Positions 11,101-24,373 of a stretch of DNA of 64,000 nucleotides are shown piece after piece. The first letter of the stretch is position 1, and every line of letters starts with the position of its first letter. The stretch comes from Bimastos eiseni. Taxonomy: Eukaryota; Annelida; Clitellata; Crassiclitellata; Lumbricidae. The position numbers and the translations under genes were made by a program. Location of the stretch: positions 8,708,790 through 8,772,789 of the forward strand of contig OY365809.1 of NCBI GenBank assembly GCA_959347315.1, given 5' to 3'. The notes under the pieces are model-generated. The model was not told where the DNA came from and ran no database searches. It was given only the letters and a program-made list of their open reading frames with translations.

Positions 11101-14100
11101 GTAAGTTTTCTTATTGCAAAGAATTCTTTCTGTTTAATTGTATGTTGGGAATATTTAGTTGTTAATTAACTAGCATTTGGTAATTTAGCTAATTTTTATT
11201 ATGCCTGTTTAAGATACATTCTGTTAATCAGAAGCACTTCCATCCTAAAGTTAAACAAAAGAAATACTGTATGATAGGTTTGTTTAAATTTATGGTAATA
11301 ATAGTTCAGCTAAAACTGTTTCTGGGACTGTTTTAGCTTATGGGACTTTTCTTCTATTTTTGGCCAAACTTGTTACAGAGAAATTCTTCATTTTTCTCGT
11401 AGGTATATATGATGCAAGGATGCGAACTGTGTTGAAGTTCATGAGCCTTGTTCTTGGAGTTCTTCCTGAAGAAATAGAGGACCTGGAGGACGCAGTGCAG
11501 GAAAAATTTTGCGAAGATGAACATTTGCCTACTGAGTGAGTGGCAGTTGCTCTGTTTAACCATGCTGCGTTTCAAAAAGGTATACCTATGTAAGAGTGAT
11601 GTTGATTCACCTTTGGGTCCATCTTTGCTAGCTATTCCATTCGGTGGCTATAATATTTCTAAGGCAGATCCAGGTGAAAATCACTGTTGCTACCACTGCT
11701 AGCTTTACCTCTGCTGGTGTCATTTGGTTGATCACTTTGTGTCAATGACAGTGTACACAATTACATGTCAAAAATTCTGTTGAATTACAACTGTAATGTA
11801 CTGATCAAAAGAGTTTAAATACAATATAGGGATTTTGAAAATACAATTTAAGATACTATTTTATAATGTTGTGCTTTTTGAAAATACTTTATGTGCTTGC
11901 ACACAATTTTATGCAATACATGATGCTACAATATTAGTTGTCTTTACTATTTTAGTGAGTAATTAGGTTGTTTATTTAGTTTAATTCCTTATTAGTAATT
12001 TGGCTGTACCTACTTTACTTAGTCCTTCCTGTGTAGGTCTACACATTGGGAAACGCACTTCCTCCATTTGTCTCTATCCAAAGCCATGCATGTGTATGTA
12101 TATATATATATATATGTATATATGTGATCAATTATCCAAAGCCACATTTGGCTGTTAATGTGTTTAATTACAAATTTGATTAATTTGCAATGTTTTAAAA
12201 TAGAGAAGAAATGAAAGAGAAGCTAGCAAAGATGAAGTCCAGGAGGATAAGGCGAATTGCTTTGGTCAGCGTGGCTGCTGTTGGAGGAGGCGTTTTGATT
12301 GGTCAGTTATCTAAGAACTAAAACATTAATATATATATATATATATCATATATATATATATATATATTTATATGATATATATATATACACAGCTGTGTAG
12401 TATTATGTGGTATATGCAGCTGGACTGTATGTATATAGATGGTATATGCTGCTCTATTGTATATAATTTTTATTTGCTTATTCTTGTATGCTTGCTGTGA
12501 CAGTGCATCAGGTTACAAATTTTACTGTAAAGATTATGTTAGTAGACCTATACCCGATTAGTGAGTCATTGCATATTTGATTTTGTCTCCGATGAACGGT
12601 ATGGCTAGTAAATGTCTTTATGCATCCTATGTCTTTAAATTGGGAGAGCAAATTGGGTGACATCATAAGCGCTGATTGTTTTCTATCACTTGGTTTCCTT
12701 TGCACATCCTTCAAATAACATGCTGTCCTGAATAAGACATCACAAGGCATAGATGGAGTGCATATTAATAATTGGGAGTGCAAAGCCTCCTCTATGTTCC
12801 ACATGCACGCGCTGTCACCAGGCAGAGCCGTGCCTTCTCGGTGGTGGGCCCCTCGACCTGGAATGGCCTTCATTTGACTCTCTGCTCTATTCCTCTCTCA
12901 TCTTAAGACTACTTTATTTGACCTCGCCGGGGTTGGGAGCGCCTCTGAGTAGTCGCCTTGAAGAGGCGCTATACATAAATTCTCTTAATAATAAAAATAA
13001 TATTAGTGATGTAGTTACTTTGGCAACAGCTGCAACACCCAATTTGTGTAATTTGATTGATTGTAGGGCTGACGGCTGGAATTGCGGCCCCTCTCATTGC
13101 TGTTGGTGCGGGTGCTGTCATTGGTGGCGTTGGTGCAGCTGGGCTGGGAACAGTTGCTGGGGCTGCAATAATCGGCTCCATTTTCGGAGTTGCTGGTGCT
13201 GGCCTTACAGGTTTAAGTGCTGTTCATATCCTTACAGCAGTCCTTTTGGCTTGAAATGTATTTCCATGTCATTTATGCGTATTTTTCACATTTTGAAATT
13301 TGAATGTATTTTATTGCAAATTTAATCCTTACATTGTCTAGAGTTACTGTAAAAAAAGAGTGATTGGTGTCTTTTTTGAGGGTCTGCTTATATGGAGTGC
13401 CATCGTTTTNNNNNNNNNNNNNNNNNNNNNNNNNNNNNNNNNNNNNNNNNNNNNNNNNNNNNNNNNNNNNNNNNNNNNNNNNNNNNNNNNNNNNNNNNNN
13501 NNNNNNNNNNNNNNNNNNNNNNNNNNNNNNNNNNNNNNNNNNNNNNNNNNNNNNNNNNNNNNNNNNNNNNNNNNNNNNNNNNNNNNNNNNNNNNNNNNNN
13601 NNNNNNNNNAATGTAAATTTTTTTATTGGAATATCAACAACTGCTGATGTTTAATTTTGTGTTCAACAGACTTTCGTAGTGTTTGGCTCGGTCTATCTCA
13701 TTCTCGGGAGCAGTATATTCTGCGCTATGAAAGCAGGTACATGCGTGAACTTGGCATGGCAATGGACTACATCGCAAATATTGCCATCACCGCTGCAGTC
13801 AAACATACTTTAAAAAAGACTCTCTTATCAGGTAATTATATGTGTTTACTGAAAACAAGTAAAATTATGACTTTCCGTTCTGCTCAGTCGATCTTGCTCT
13901 CAACTTAACACGTACCATTTATAAAATAATTTTCCATCATAGACTGCCTCTGATGTGGTGGAATGATCTTCGGGATATTCATGGGTCAGTTTTGGTTACC
14001 ATCCGTCGATGCTTGGTGCATTAGACACTGTGTGTTAGAAGTTATTTACTGAATGTTTGATGAAACAGCTGTGGGTTGAGGTTTGAACAAATGTTGCACA

Positions 14101-15611
14101 TCGAAGGCTGATTGTTTCCACTAGTTTGCCTCTGCCACAAACTAGTAACTTTCAGTGCTGTAGAAAGGTGACAAGTAAACAGAAAGTGTTGTGATACAAT
14201 ATATTATTTTATCTCTAGTGCACTAGGTGTGCCCACAGTGACCAGCAGCACATCTCATGATCAACAGGGAGGCCAGTGTGTCTTTATTACAGGTTTATAC
14301 ACAACAGTGTGACATGCTGGTCCCATGGATACAGGATATTTGCACAGCTGACTTGAGGATAATCGTCTAAATAAAATAAATCTGTGTCTACCAATTTGAT
14401 ATTTTAGACCTTTACTATTATCTGACTTGTAGATGTTGAATGAAGTAGCACAGTTTTTATTTGGAGAGTAATCGAATCATGACAGATAATGCATGGTTTT
14501 GCAATAATTATAATTAGTTACAGAAGATGAAGTTTGTAGATGATGGTAAAGCTTTTTAGAGTACTCGGAACATTGCATATTTTTGCTAATGTTAGTTACA
14601 GTGTTTGAAGTTTTTTGTTGATCGTAAAAGCTTCATCATTTTGTGACTTTTCAAACCTTCTTTCAAGAGAAACACAACAGTTTCAAATTGTACATGTAAA
14701 AAGCTATACATGTATTGTATAATGTCTATGTTGTGCATATGACTTTTATCTTAATGATGTACTATTTATTAATAAGATGGTATGCTGTAAATGTATGAAT
14801 TTCTAAGTTAATTGTTCTTATTCAGTGCAGCAAAGTATTGAATGCAAAAGGTATATATGTTCATTAACACTATCTCTTAGCTTTCTATATTCTCAATTCT
14901 AACCTTTTTCTCATGTTTTCTGTGCACTCAAAACGTTTTGGATTTTTTTCATTTTATGTCATCTGGCTAATTTTCTAATAGTTATCATGAAACCTTATTG
15001 TTTGTTTGGACATTGAATATTTCAGAATTCAGTTTTTACTGTTTCTTCTTTGTTTGAGTTCTTTGTTGATCTGTTTTCTTCTGTCTGGGTGTAAAATAGT
15101 GGCATATTTAGTCACAGCATTATATTGTTTATGCATGTTTTATTTATGCACAGAATGTTGTACTGGAATTTAGTGACCACAGTTAATTTTTGATTCCTGA
15201 CTTCACTTTTTTTAACTTTATCCATTGATGTTCTGAGTTTTAACAAAATCCTGACAGTGACAGGAGCATGTGGAGCGGTTCTCTTGACCTACTGGTGCAT
15301 CTCTACGATGTTAAGAATACATAGAACTTTTGAATTATTATTCTTACAAAATTAGGATTCATGAGGAGGACACCTTATTATTATAGTTGTGTATCAGTTG
15401 CTGTCTTATTGAATTTGGACTAATGCCTTCTAAATGATTATGTAACTTAAATGTTTTGATTGTATTTATGTGGGATTTTAAGAACCTCAGGCAGTATTTA
15501 TGAATGTCTGGGTTACTGTGATTGCTGTTTTATAAGCCAGTAGAATTAATAAACACTTGTGTTAAATAGACAGCTAATTTTGCATACTATAGCCATGAAA
15601 TACTGAAATAC

Positions 15612-15643
<32 letters not shown>

Positions 15644-18600
15644 TATATATATAAATATATATAATATATAGAGCATATTGAATTCCTTTTAGGATTTCAT
15701 GGAAGCACTAAATTGATTTTAGATGGAATATCTGTGATAGCACATTCATATTGTAATGATAAAAGCAGGAAAGTTGTTTTCTTCTTGCGAAAGGACTGCT
15801 TGCGGCCATATCGTGGCCTCTAACTTTGCTCAGTGTGGCGAGCATTATTGACAATCCATGGAGCATCTGTACACAACGCAGTACGAATGCAGGAAGGCAA
15901 CTGGCGGAAGTTCTACTCTCCAGGCAACAGGTGAGACAATTAAAAGGAAAGGTAATGGAAGATTGTCATCGATAATAACCCAGGCAACCGTAAGGTGCCA
16001 TTAAGGACTGGATAATACTGTGTACTATACACTGCAAAACTGAAGTAAAACTATTACAAATATATTAGTAATTTAGTTATTAATTGTTATTAGGTAAACA
16101 TGAGTGATTGCTTGTTGTTATTATTAAACTAAGGCTGCTGGTTATGATAATTGGTGCAGACATAGTTTTATTAGCTCAATTGCTACTGCAACACATAATG
16201 CTGGAATTTTCAGGGCAGAAGACCTGTTACACTGATTGGATTCAGCTTTGGAGCTCGAGTCATCTTTTACTGTCTTGAAGAGATGGCCTCACGAAAAAGT
16301 AGGAGAGAAGCTCTTGCTTTGTTGGCTGTTGCTATTTTGGTTAAGATGGATAACCTCAATGACTGTGCATTTTTACAGTTTCTGGAGTTATTTTCCCTGT
16401 TTTTGTTGAAGTTAAATTGGCCAAAAGTTATTAGCCAGTTATTCTGATTTTATCTAATATTGAGAGTGTTTGCTAAGTTGCTGCTGCCTGGAAAAGGAAA
16501 ATTATCAGGCCTGGAAAATAAGAACCAGTGTTAGTCACCTGGATCGCTTACTTATATTCAAACGCCAACTGTATAAACTACATTGATTTATTCATATTTG
16601 CCTCATTCATTCCTTTGTACATTTGCCTACTGATATATTACTGAATCATAGGATTGCTTGTGTTCTGTGATTGGTTGTTGATTCGTGTCGGCTAATTTAC
16701 CTGAAGGTCTTATTGTCTAGTTTTCATAAATTAAGTTTCTGATTATATGCTGCTAATGAATGCCTCTTAATTGGGAGGCACAATTAAAATTACTGTTCTG
16801 CTACATTTACAATTACTGAATTGTTGTCAGCTGTGAAAGTCGTTTTCTTATTTTTTCTAGACTCTGAAGGCATTGTTGAAGACGTCATCCTTCTAGGCGC
16901 TCCCGTGTCAGGTTGTGCCGAAGACTGGCGCCCCTTTGAAAGAATTGTAGCCGGACGTATTGTCAATGGCTATTGCAGGTAACAAGTTGACTTCACAGAC
17001 CAAGTTTCATCATTTAGCCCATATTTCACCAAAACATCAGCCTAGCTGACCTGGTTGTCTTCTTGTTCACTCACACTTGATCTCTTGTTTGCCAACTTCT
17101 GACTAATTCACTCAAAGGCTTTCTGACTCACTTGATGAATTGCTTATTTAGTTGTACACTTGCTAAATCACTACATATACAACAATTAAGGAATTGCTAT
17201 TGCTAACTATGTGGCTTACATACTTATTATGCACTCAGCAGCTTGCTCATTTCCATACTAAATTTATTTTTAAGCCTGAAAATTCATGTGTTCTGACCCT
17301 GAAATTTGTCAGTAGCCTTTTTACTTTTCACTCTGGTTCATTCGTTGTAGGCACTTAGTCCATTCTACGAAAAGCAGTGCTTATATTCATTGATTGAAAT
17401 ATACAGTTTCGATTTATTGACTCACTCAAAGTCGCTGGAAAGAAGCCGCCATTTGAGATGGCACATAAGTTAAACTGCTTGTTAAATGGACTAATGCAGA
17501 TATAACCTACATTCTAACTAGAATTCTATCTGTCTTAACACCCATCCTTCTTATCGCTCATCCATCCATCCGCCGTATCCATCCATTCATTTGATCATTA
17601 GTCCGTCTATCTGACCATCAGTTCCTCCTCCTATCAGATTATTTGTCTAACCTTCTGTTTGTTCAAATGTATATTCATTTATTTGTTGACATTTCCTATG
17701 CCTTTGAAAACTCTTAAAAGCTATGCATATTTGGATTAGCCTTTAAGCTAAGTGTAGTCATGACTTTAATTAACAAAATGAATTTTTAACATTGATAAAT
17801 TAAACATGAATGAGACTTGTGTGCCAGCCAAGCTTTTCAGCCTGGTGCTTAAGCATTTTATCAATTATCATATTTGTGCAAATGTGCATTGTCAATTTTC
17901 AGTGATAAGGCATCAATTGCTAGTGCCAGGTGGTTAGCTTATAAGTAATGCTTTGAAAGTTTAGAAATTACAATTGAGATTTGGCATTTGAATGGTTAGT
18001 AGTCCTGCACTATCTCACATGTGTCAATCATTTTTGCAGGGGTGATTGGTTGTTGAAGTTCATGTACCGAACCGCTTCTGTCCAGATGACGATTGCTGGA
18101 TTAGATGCAGTCAAGTGGGAAAATCGACGAATGCACAACATTGACCTGACAGATATCGTGAGTCGGTCGTGATTTTATGTCTCTTCCCTAGTCAAAAGAT
18201 CTTTCAGCAGAAGACTTAGCCAACCAAAGACAGTCCAGCATCAATCAGGCATATTATAAGCATGCAATTAACTGCCCTTGTACCAATAAATGTCTAATTT
18301 ACAGCTTTTGTGATTTAGTAATACTTATCTTTATCTAGAACTGTGTTTCTGACCATTTCTAGTGTTGCTTCTTTACCTGGATCAATTATTTTTGCCTGCT
18401 AATTCTTTTCAGCCTTTTATGTGTCTGTTTTCTTTACATATTCTTTGCTACATGAATATCTGACTCATCCCTTGACTTTGCCTGTATTTCAACTATGTTG
18501 CCAATGATAGTGTTGCTTTGCCTCTTCCAATTTCAAATCTTGAATCTGCTTTGTCAAATCATACAGAAATATATTACTCTTTCACCTCTGTGCCTGGGAT

Positions 18601-19250
18601 TGGTATCATGTGTGAGTTTTGAACGAAATTTATTTGAAATGATTGTCAATTTGTTGAATTGGTGTTGTCATCATGTCTTCTGAAAAATTAAAAACTCTAG
18701 GACCACATAGCACATGATTATTTTTTTATATCCATGTAAAATACAATCGAAAGTCCAGATAACTGACTGAGATGTGATTATGTTATATATGATGCAGTAT
18801 AGTTAATAAATGACAATTTTTAGATTTATACTTTACAAGGATTGACCAGTAGCCATGTTTAAAAAATCCTAAGAGTTTATTGAAATAGCTATATAAATGT
18901 TCTGTTACAATTCCTTAGAAGTTATATTTCATCTATAGGTATCAGGGCACTTGGACTACTTCAATCAGATCGATAGAATACTGAATGCAATTGGTATAAG
19001 GACGGTGGAACATGTCCAAGTTGGGTCTGCAGAGTCACTGAAGCAGTGGACGTCCCTACGGCGACCTGATGCTTCAGACAAACTTCAGTCTACTTCAGAG
19101 AATGCTGAACCACTACTGTCAAAGGTAGAAGAAGAGATCTCCACCGAGGAGGGATTGTCGGCCAATGAAGATGTAGTGTCATCAGTGACTGCTGTGGAGA
19201 CGGGAGAAAGTGCAGTTGCGTCAGTTCCATCTGTCAAGGATGCTGATTAG
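8169..19250 (+). CDS. TMCO4: TMCO4-like DUF726 alpha/beta-hydrolase membrane protein
   Basis: Twelve visible exons in phase: 8169-9067, 10248-10305, 10642-10792, 11403-11535, 12204-12301, 13067-13210, 13670-13831, 15794-15930, 16214-16298, 16861-16978, 18040-18157, 18939-19250; all junctions are GT-AG. About 804 aa are visible; a further piece (a multiple of 3 nt) is probably lost in the gap at 13410-13609. An acidic, low-complexity N-terminus of about 270 aa precedes the conserved helical region. Then come Gly/Ala-rich membrane segments (about residues 430-494) and the hydrolase domain. That domain has the nucleophile elbow GFSFGAR in exon 16214, the likely Asp in RGDWLL (exon 18040) and the likely His in SGHLDY (exon 18939). 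Vertebrate TMCO4 and the yeast Mil1 family share this layout; lipase activity is inferred, not shown. The start has A at -3, G at +4 and an in-frame TAA six bases upstream. The C-terminus after about 19010 is acidic and divergent. Confidence 0.93.
9415..9954. mobile_element. hAT-like non-autonomous element with perfect 8-bp TSD (TMCO4 intron 1)
   Basis: The 540-bp insertion is bounded by a perfect 8-bp direct repeat, cctgccat, at 9407-9414 and 9955-9962. Its ends, TGGGGTTGTTAATAC and the reverse complement of GTTTGACATCTCTA, form imperfect inverted termini of the hAT TAGRGATGTCAAAC type. Subterminal sequence is rich in AACCGGTTACC/GGTTTT words. There is no transposase frame, so it would have been mobilised in trans. 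Confidence 0.78.
10004..10062 (-). repeat. Retroposon 3'-tail fragment (TTTATATAGCGC type)
   Basis: Contains GAATTTATATAGCGCTTCTTACAG, the inverse of the tail GCGCTATATAAATTC that recurs at LINE/SINE 3' ends in this window (compare 12957-13005, 30168-30215, 47101-47135). A short remnant inside TMCO4 intron 1. Confidence 0.4.
12329..12392. repeat. (AT)n microsatellite in TMCO4 intron
   Basis: Interrupted TATATA tract, partly self-complementary, 30 bases after the donor of exon 12204-12301. Confidence 0.85.
12710..13005 (+). mobile_element. LINE 3' fragment in TMCO4 intron 5
   Basis: The segment translates in pieces to SRAFSVVGPSTWNGL and HLKTTLFDL, the characteristic C-terminus of CR1/L2-like reverse transcriptase ORFs. 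It is followed by a 3' tail with the hairpin CGCCTTGAAGAGGCG, then CTATACATAAATTC and an AATAATAAAAATAAT end. It is frameshifted and 5' truncated. It ends about 60 bp before the exon at 13067. Confidence 0.6.
13410..13609. other. Assembly gap of 200 N
   Basis: Exactly 200 N. It lies between the exon encoding the Gly/Ala-rich membrane segment and the exon starting at 13670. Comparison with vertebrate TMCO4 predicts about 40 residues between those exons, so at least one coding exon is probably hidden here. Confidence 0.95.
15608..15672. repeat. (AT)n microsatellite in TMCO4 intron
   Basis: About 65 bases of TATATA with few interruptions, about 120 bp upstream of the acceptor of the exon at 15794. 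Confidence 0.9.
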
Positions 19251-19700
19251 AAACTGGGTATATATTGGTAAACCAAAGATTACACATTCCATCGATGCAT
19301 TGATTGAATCATAAACATGTCAGAAATTTGAAATATGTACTCTTTGTCTTGTTTGGTGCTGGTGTTTATGACCAATGAGTGCTTCTAAACTTTAGAAGCT
19401 TAATATCATTTGAAGAGAGTATTTCAAAATTTAACTTGTGATCTACTTTGTATAGTTTTGACAAAAATTCGGTTTATTTTACTTATTAACTGATTTATTG
19501 ATTATAGTCAGAATTTAAGTATAATTTACGATATTGCTTTTGTTTACTGTGTTTTTTTTACTTTACGCTTTCATAATTTAGAGTTTAATTAAAGCATTTG
19601 CTGTTCTGCTAAGTACGAATTTAATTAAAAAGAGAGGAGCTGTATAATAGTATCATGGACGGTGATTAAAGTGAGTTGCAGAGTACATTTGTCTTCCAGA
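19251..19700 (+). terminator. Probable TMCO4 3'UTR and polyadenylation region
   Basis: After the TAG at 19248-19250 the sequence becomes AT-rich. ATTAAA hexamers at 19588-19593 and 19665-19670 are candidate poly(A) signals; the second is followed by GTGAGTTGCAG. No canonical AATAAA was seen close by, so the end of the transcript is uncertain. Confidence 0.35.
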
Positions 19701-21560
19701 AATGATAACAATTGTAATTGAATGATGTGCCTTCAGACTCTGGTATATCAAAATGAATAACAGTGGTCCAAATATGCTGGAAACTTGTTATTGGTAAGCC
19801 ATATCAAGACCGTTATATATGATAATTATAAATCATGTTATAATAATGTTATTTTCTATGTGTCTGACTTTCTTGTATCAGGATCCATGTTATAAAGAGA
19901 TATGTCGTAATGAGCGTAAGGTGTAAGTAACAACACGCTCGGTGTGAAGACCATTGGACAAACCCTCTGATTTGACCCAGCACTCGTGAATATGTTGATG
20001 CCCTTTGCTTGGCTTTCTAGTGGTGCTTTAGAAGTTTTGAAATTATGATTGCAATTTAGCACACCTGTGATTAAATATATGAACTCTTATACTATAATTA
20101 TTAGGATGGAACATTGATTAATCAATTGCCTTATTATGGTACATTTCAGCCATGTGTACGAGTAAAGCAAGCATATTTCTTGGCCTACACATCAGTGTAT
20201 AACAGGTTACCTGTGGTTGTATGTTTCGTCCCATCCATTCTGTGAAGTATAAATAGATTTTTACACAGATTGAAATGTATTTTTAAGTTTGTTGAATTGA
20301 TGAAAAGCAATTAATAATTCTATTGTCTTGTCAGAACTATTCACAAGTTGTCTGCAAAAGCTTCTGCTGTAGCTGCATTTGATGGCTGCTACCATGAGAA
20401 GAGAAAATAAACACTTGAAATCGCTTATACTTGTCCAGTAGTGATCTAACACGACGCTACAGACAGACAAAAGTGGTCTGTCTGCCTGTAGTGACCTATC
20501 AGACTGATGAATATAAAAAAAAACGTTGCCAATTGTAGTATTCACCTATGATAATAATGACATTATGTGTTTATGAAACCGATTTAACTTAGTTTCTAGT
20601 CAGCTATTACTATTATGCTTCAACATCTGTAATGATTCAGTTTTGTTAATGCTGCTTTAAATTAAATTAAATGGTAACCATGGTATTCTTATGAGCTCTG
20701 TGCATGTTGATGTTCAGATTGTGGTATATTATCATGATGCTGAAACTTCGTTTTCTCTCTCTTATTGCCCGATCACTATGGAATGTCATGTAGCAATATT
20801 TTAACTTAATTAACTCATTTATTGTTATCCAACAATACGAATACAGAAAAATAAACTACAAACATGTGGCTTCATAGCAATAGAAGCAAAAAAATGACTT
20901 AAAGAGGTATAACAGAGAACAACTTTAACAGGAAGAATGATGGATAACATGGAGGACGCATGGGAGGAATATCCTGCTAGAGGGAACCCCAATGAAAGAC
21001 TGAAATACTTGTAGTCACTAATGTAGATGGGCAGCAAAGAATATTTGCAACTCTTGACACAGTGAATGCGATCCAGTGCCATTGACATCTTTACATGTTT
21101 GATCTGTGTGGCTTCTACTTGCTGCTGGATTTTGTAATTGCTTGAAACTAGTTGATTTCCCATCATAAGACAGTTAAAAAACAATTTTTACATGTCCTCC
21201 ACCCCGTCTTTGCCTCTTCCTCAACCTCCTCCTCCTTTTCATCAACCCTCTCTTGTTAAATATCAAATGGCTTGAGCCACCATGCGTTTTATCCCATAGG
21301 CGAACTGTATAAACTGGTTTATGATGGACATGGTTTGTCATTATTAGTCAATGAAAGAATCAATCAATGTGAGCCAAACCCCTTGGAAAATGACAATTTA
21401 GTCTCTTGGCCTCCATCAGTAATTAATCTCATAAAGGTTTATGCCACTATTCACGAAACCCGTAGTAGTATCTCTTTGATGTAGGCACTAACACAAGAAC
21501 CAATGTACAATACGCTGAACATGATTTCAACGTTAATTACCTTCAGCTGCTGTAATAGAA
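19701..21560. other. Intergenic stretch without a recognisable gene
   Basis: No supported exon. It includes a short imperfect palindrome at 20457-20491 (CTACAGACAGAC and its complement GTCTGTCTGCCTGTAG, with a 4-base bulge). The several frames of about 70-119 codons show no domain signature and ordinary AT-rich composition. Confidence 0.4.
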
Positions 21561-21599
21561 ATGACCAAAGAAGTAGGTCGTATAATCCAGTATTGGTAG

Positions 21600-21995
21600 A
21601 GTCGAGAATCTGAGTCTAAGACTGGTTTGAGTCGTAGACTAAGATATGACACCCAAATTATCTGAATATCCACATCACCTACCTGCGATTGGTTGGGCCG
21701 CGATTGTCATTGCTAAGATGCCAAGCAACCAGTAGCTACGTGGCGTCACGGTTTGTGTGTTTTGACCTTTGCTGTGACCACCACACAGACCTAATGCACA
21801 GCGGAAATAAGAAATGTCATATCAAAGTCTGCGACTCTACCATCTGTGGTATAATAGCCGTGTGGTATGCAAGACTTGAAACTTCAAGACCAAGACGAGA
21901 CTGAGACAGTGAGGTGCCAAGACCGAGACAGCGAGGTACCAAGACCGAGAACGAGACACTAGGTTCAAGACAGTGCGAGACAGTAAAAGACAAGT
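21600..21995. repeat. Probable dispersed repeat with GAGAC/CAAGACC words
   Basis: Both ends carry clusters of GAGTC/GAGAC-type words (GAGTCGAGAATCTGAGTCTAAG near 21600; CGAGACTGAGACAGTGAGG and CCAAGACCGAGACAGCGAGG near 21896-21960), including a short tandem duplication. This resembles a degenerate non-autonomous transposon but no clear termini were found. Confidence 0.35.
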
Positions 21996-22726
21996 GATCT
22001 TATATAAGAGGCTTTAAAATACTAATGTATAAGTTTTCGGGAATAATGTTTATTTGTAATTTCGATTTGAAACTCATAATGTAGGCCGGCTATATTATAG
22101 TACCAATTCAAGAGATCAGTTTTTATATTGCAGCGTTTTAATTTTTTCGATATCTCTTCTTCGGCCCATCTTCTGAATAGTTTAAAGAAAGCTTTTTTAG
22201 ACACGTCCGAAACATCATAAACGATTTTAAACAAGCAAACTCGATACCAAATACCAAACAAAATTATAAATTTGCGCGCGTATCCTTACTCACCCTGAGA
22301 AACTCGAAGTTGTTCCGATCCTTTCGGTTATGGTGGCTTTACATAAATGACAAACGGCACGCCATAGCCATGGTTTTGTCTATAACTTCAAATTGCGTAA
22401 TCGCAAACTTCACAATTTCAGGTTCTCTCTCAGACATTTTTCTACTTTCATTCAGTTTCAGATAATTTAGTTGATTTTTTTATCTTATGGGAAAGTTCAA
22501 TCTGTTTGGACAGCAGCTCCTGGTTATAATCACAATTCTGATAGGGCCCCAAGGATTTGCTGCATTATATTTGACCGATTGTCAATAACATATAAGGCCT
22601 GAAAATGTTAATTCAATAAAATTGCCGATTGTGATTCATTTTAGCGGAAGTGTCCTCGCTTGAAAACTAGTGGGATAATGCATTATGGTAGTAGGGCGCG
22701 TTCCTCTATTGTATGTAGGTCTGCTA

Positions 22727-22777
22727 AGTGCGCCATTTTGGCTTTGTTGTGTTTTAAACAAGATCTTATTTGCAAAG
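22727..22777 (+). promoter_or_regulatory. Possible promoter and untranslated first exon of the zinc-finger gene
   Basis: AAGTGCGCCATTTTGGC at 22726-22742 contains a YY1-type GCCATTTTG motif, which often sits at the start of TATA-less animal genes. About 36 bases later, TTTGCAAAG is followed by GTAATT at 22778, a usable donor. An exon ending here could splice to the acceptor at 24364-24365. No transcript evidence is available. Confidence 0.35.
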
Positions 22778-23613
22778 GTAATTCATTAAATGAAAATAAG
22801 ACTGCTGGTATGATGCTTATTTAAATGTCTGTTAATTTTGTGTTTGCTAGAGGTTTATTAAGACTGTTCGGATTTTAGGGCAATAGGTGCTGGTAGACTG
22901 GTAGTACTCATTGACATCCAATGTTTCTTACGGTATGGAGTTGGCGTTAGTCGATAACGGCGAATGTGTTGGTTAGAGAGCTGGACATGCAGTCTTCTAA
23001 TTAAATTCATGTAGTTGCAAGTGTACAGCAAGCATAAAGATGTATAATTTATGATGGCATAGTATAATGTTGCCTGTCGGAAGCTGACACTGTTTGTGAT
23101 GTAATTAATTGCCTCAATTGGTTCTCCTATCGCGTAACTTGTTATGTGATAAGCTATACAAAGATAAGAAATCATATTTTGCATTGCTGTGTATGACACT
23201 AAGTATTCTGTTGTGTTCCGAATGAAGCTTGCACTTCTTTAGGATTAATATATCGTTGACATGAATCTCTTCCATATGGTTTCTTTTAATAATAACATTA
23301 TGTTTTAACTCCACAGACTAAATACGCCTGTAAATTTATCCTTATATTGTACAATCAATATGCCGGTTACAATGAGTCATTTGGAATATGTTTTTCCTGA
23401 TTGTAGGACTGTAGGCCAAATACTTTAAATAGAAAAATCTGTGATGTTACTATGAATTGCAGTGTCAGACACTACAACATTTTTTTGGCTTGTGGGTGAA
23501 TACTGGTTGCACGTAGTTCTGTTAGACAATAAGACATTGTATGAATATTTGTTATTTCATTAGCAGACAAATAACTGATGCTCAGTGATAATCTTATTCA
23601 GAAGGGCAAATCA

Positions 23614-23733
23614 ATGGGAACTTAAGGCAAGGTGATGGTTTGGTCATTGGTTACTCATTACATGCTTTCAACTATGGGAACTTCAGACAGGGTGATGGTT
23701 TGGTCACTGGTTACTCATTACATGCTTTCAACA
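23614..23733. repeat. 60-bp tandem duplication
   Basis: Two adjacent 60-bp copies (23614-23673 and 23674-23733) sharing GGTGATGGTTTGGTCA and TTACTCATTACATGCTTTC; only about five differences, so the duplication is recent. Confidence 0.88.
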
Positions 23734-24177
23734 ATGGTACCCAAAAGCATGCTTCAGATGTTGATTTTAAACAACTGTTCCTGGAGTAACATGCTCCAGA
23801 AGGTAAAGGCTTGCAAGAATGACGTAGAGAAGTATACTTCAGAGACTCAAGGCCTTCCAACTGTGGTTCTGTGTAGTTTACTCCAGTGGGTGAAAGTTTC
23901 ATGAATAGCTGAGGCCTATAAGTGCAGAATAGCAGTTCATTAAACAGTGAGCAAACTACTTTAACATTGATAAAACACACAGTGAGCATCAGGCAAGCTG
24001 ATATAGAGTCATTGTTCATAGTTTACAGATATATTTGAAATTATTGAAATTTGATATTGCTCTTCTTCCAACATCTTTTGCTCAGAAGTGCACATTCATC
24101 GACGGTGTAATTGCAGTTGTACTGCAGAGCAATTGTGCACGAAGGACTTGCTCAAGGTCCCTACACAGTGATTGGAA

Positions 24178-24252
24178 TATATATACATATATATATATAT
24201 ATACATGTGACATACATACATATATATATACAATCATATATATATATATGTG
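24178..24252. repeat. (TA)n/(CATA)n microsatellite
   Basis: Alternating TATATA and CATACATA tracts about 110 bp upstream of the splice acceptor at 24364-24365. Confidence 0.9.
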
Positions 24253-24373
24253 CAGGTAGTGAATTCTGTCCTTTTGGGAGATGTTGACTGCTGAATTTGA
24301 GAATGTGTTTGCTCAGTGTGAGTATTTTTAATGGTTTTGATTTTGTTGATAAATTTTCCATTCAGTGGACAGC

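Larger units (their letters stand above)
22778..24365. other. Probable first intron or 5' flank of the zinc-finger gene
   Basis: No coding exon seen; it contains a 60-bp tandem duplication and a TA-rich microsatellite (listed separately). A 113-codon minus-strand frame at 22858-23199 shows no recognisable domain and was not accepted as a gene. Confidence 0.4.

Noticed and set aside
12753..13325. 190-codon plus frame rich in Cys/Trp
   Set aside because: It runs out of frame through a LINE fragment and the TMCO4 exon 13067-13210, whose correct frame gives the conserved Gly/Ala-rich segment.
13360..13654. Frames spanning the N gap
   Set aside because: They consist mostly of unknown residues.
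22858..23199. 113-codon minus-strand gene
   Set aside because: No recognisable domain, no splice support, and composition typical of AT-rich non-coding DNA; overlaps the probable first intron of the zinc-finger gene.
24365..24373. Start of the zinc-finger protein at 24365 (GTG)
   Set aside because: The G at 24365 is the last base of the acceptor CAG, so the frame enters by splicing; the first ATG in the exon is 24374.
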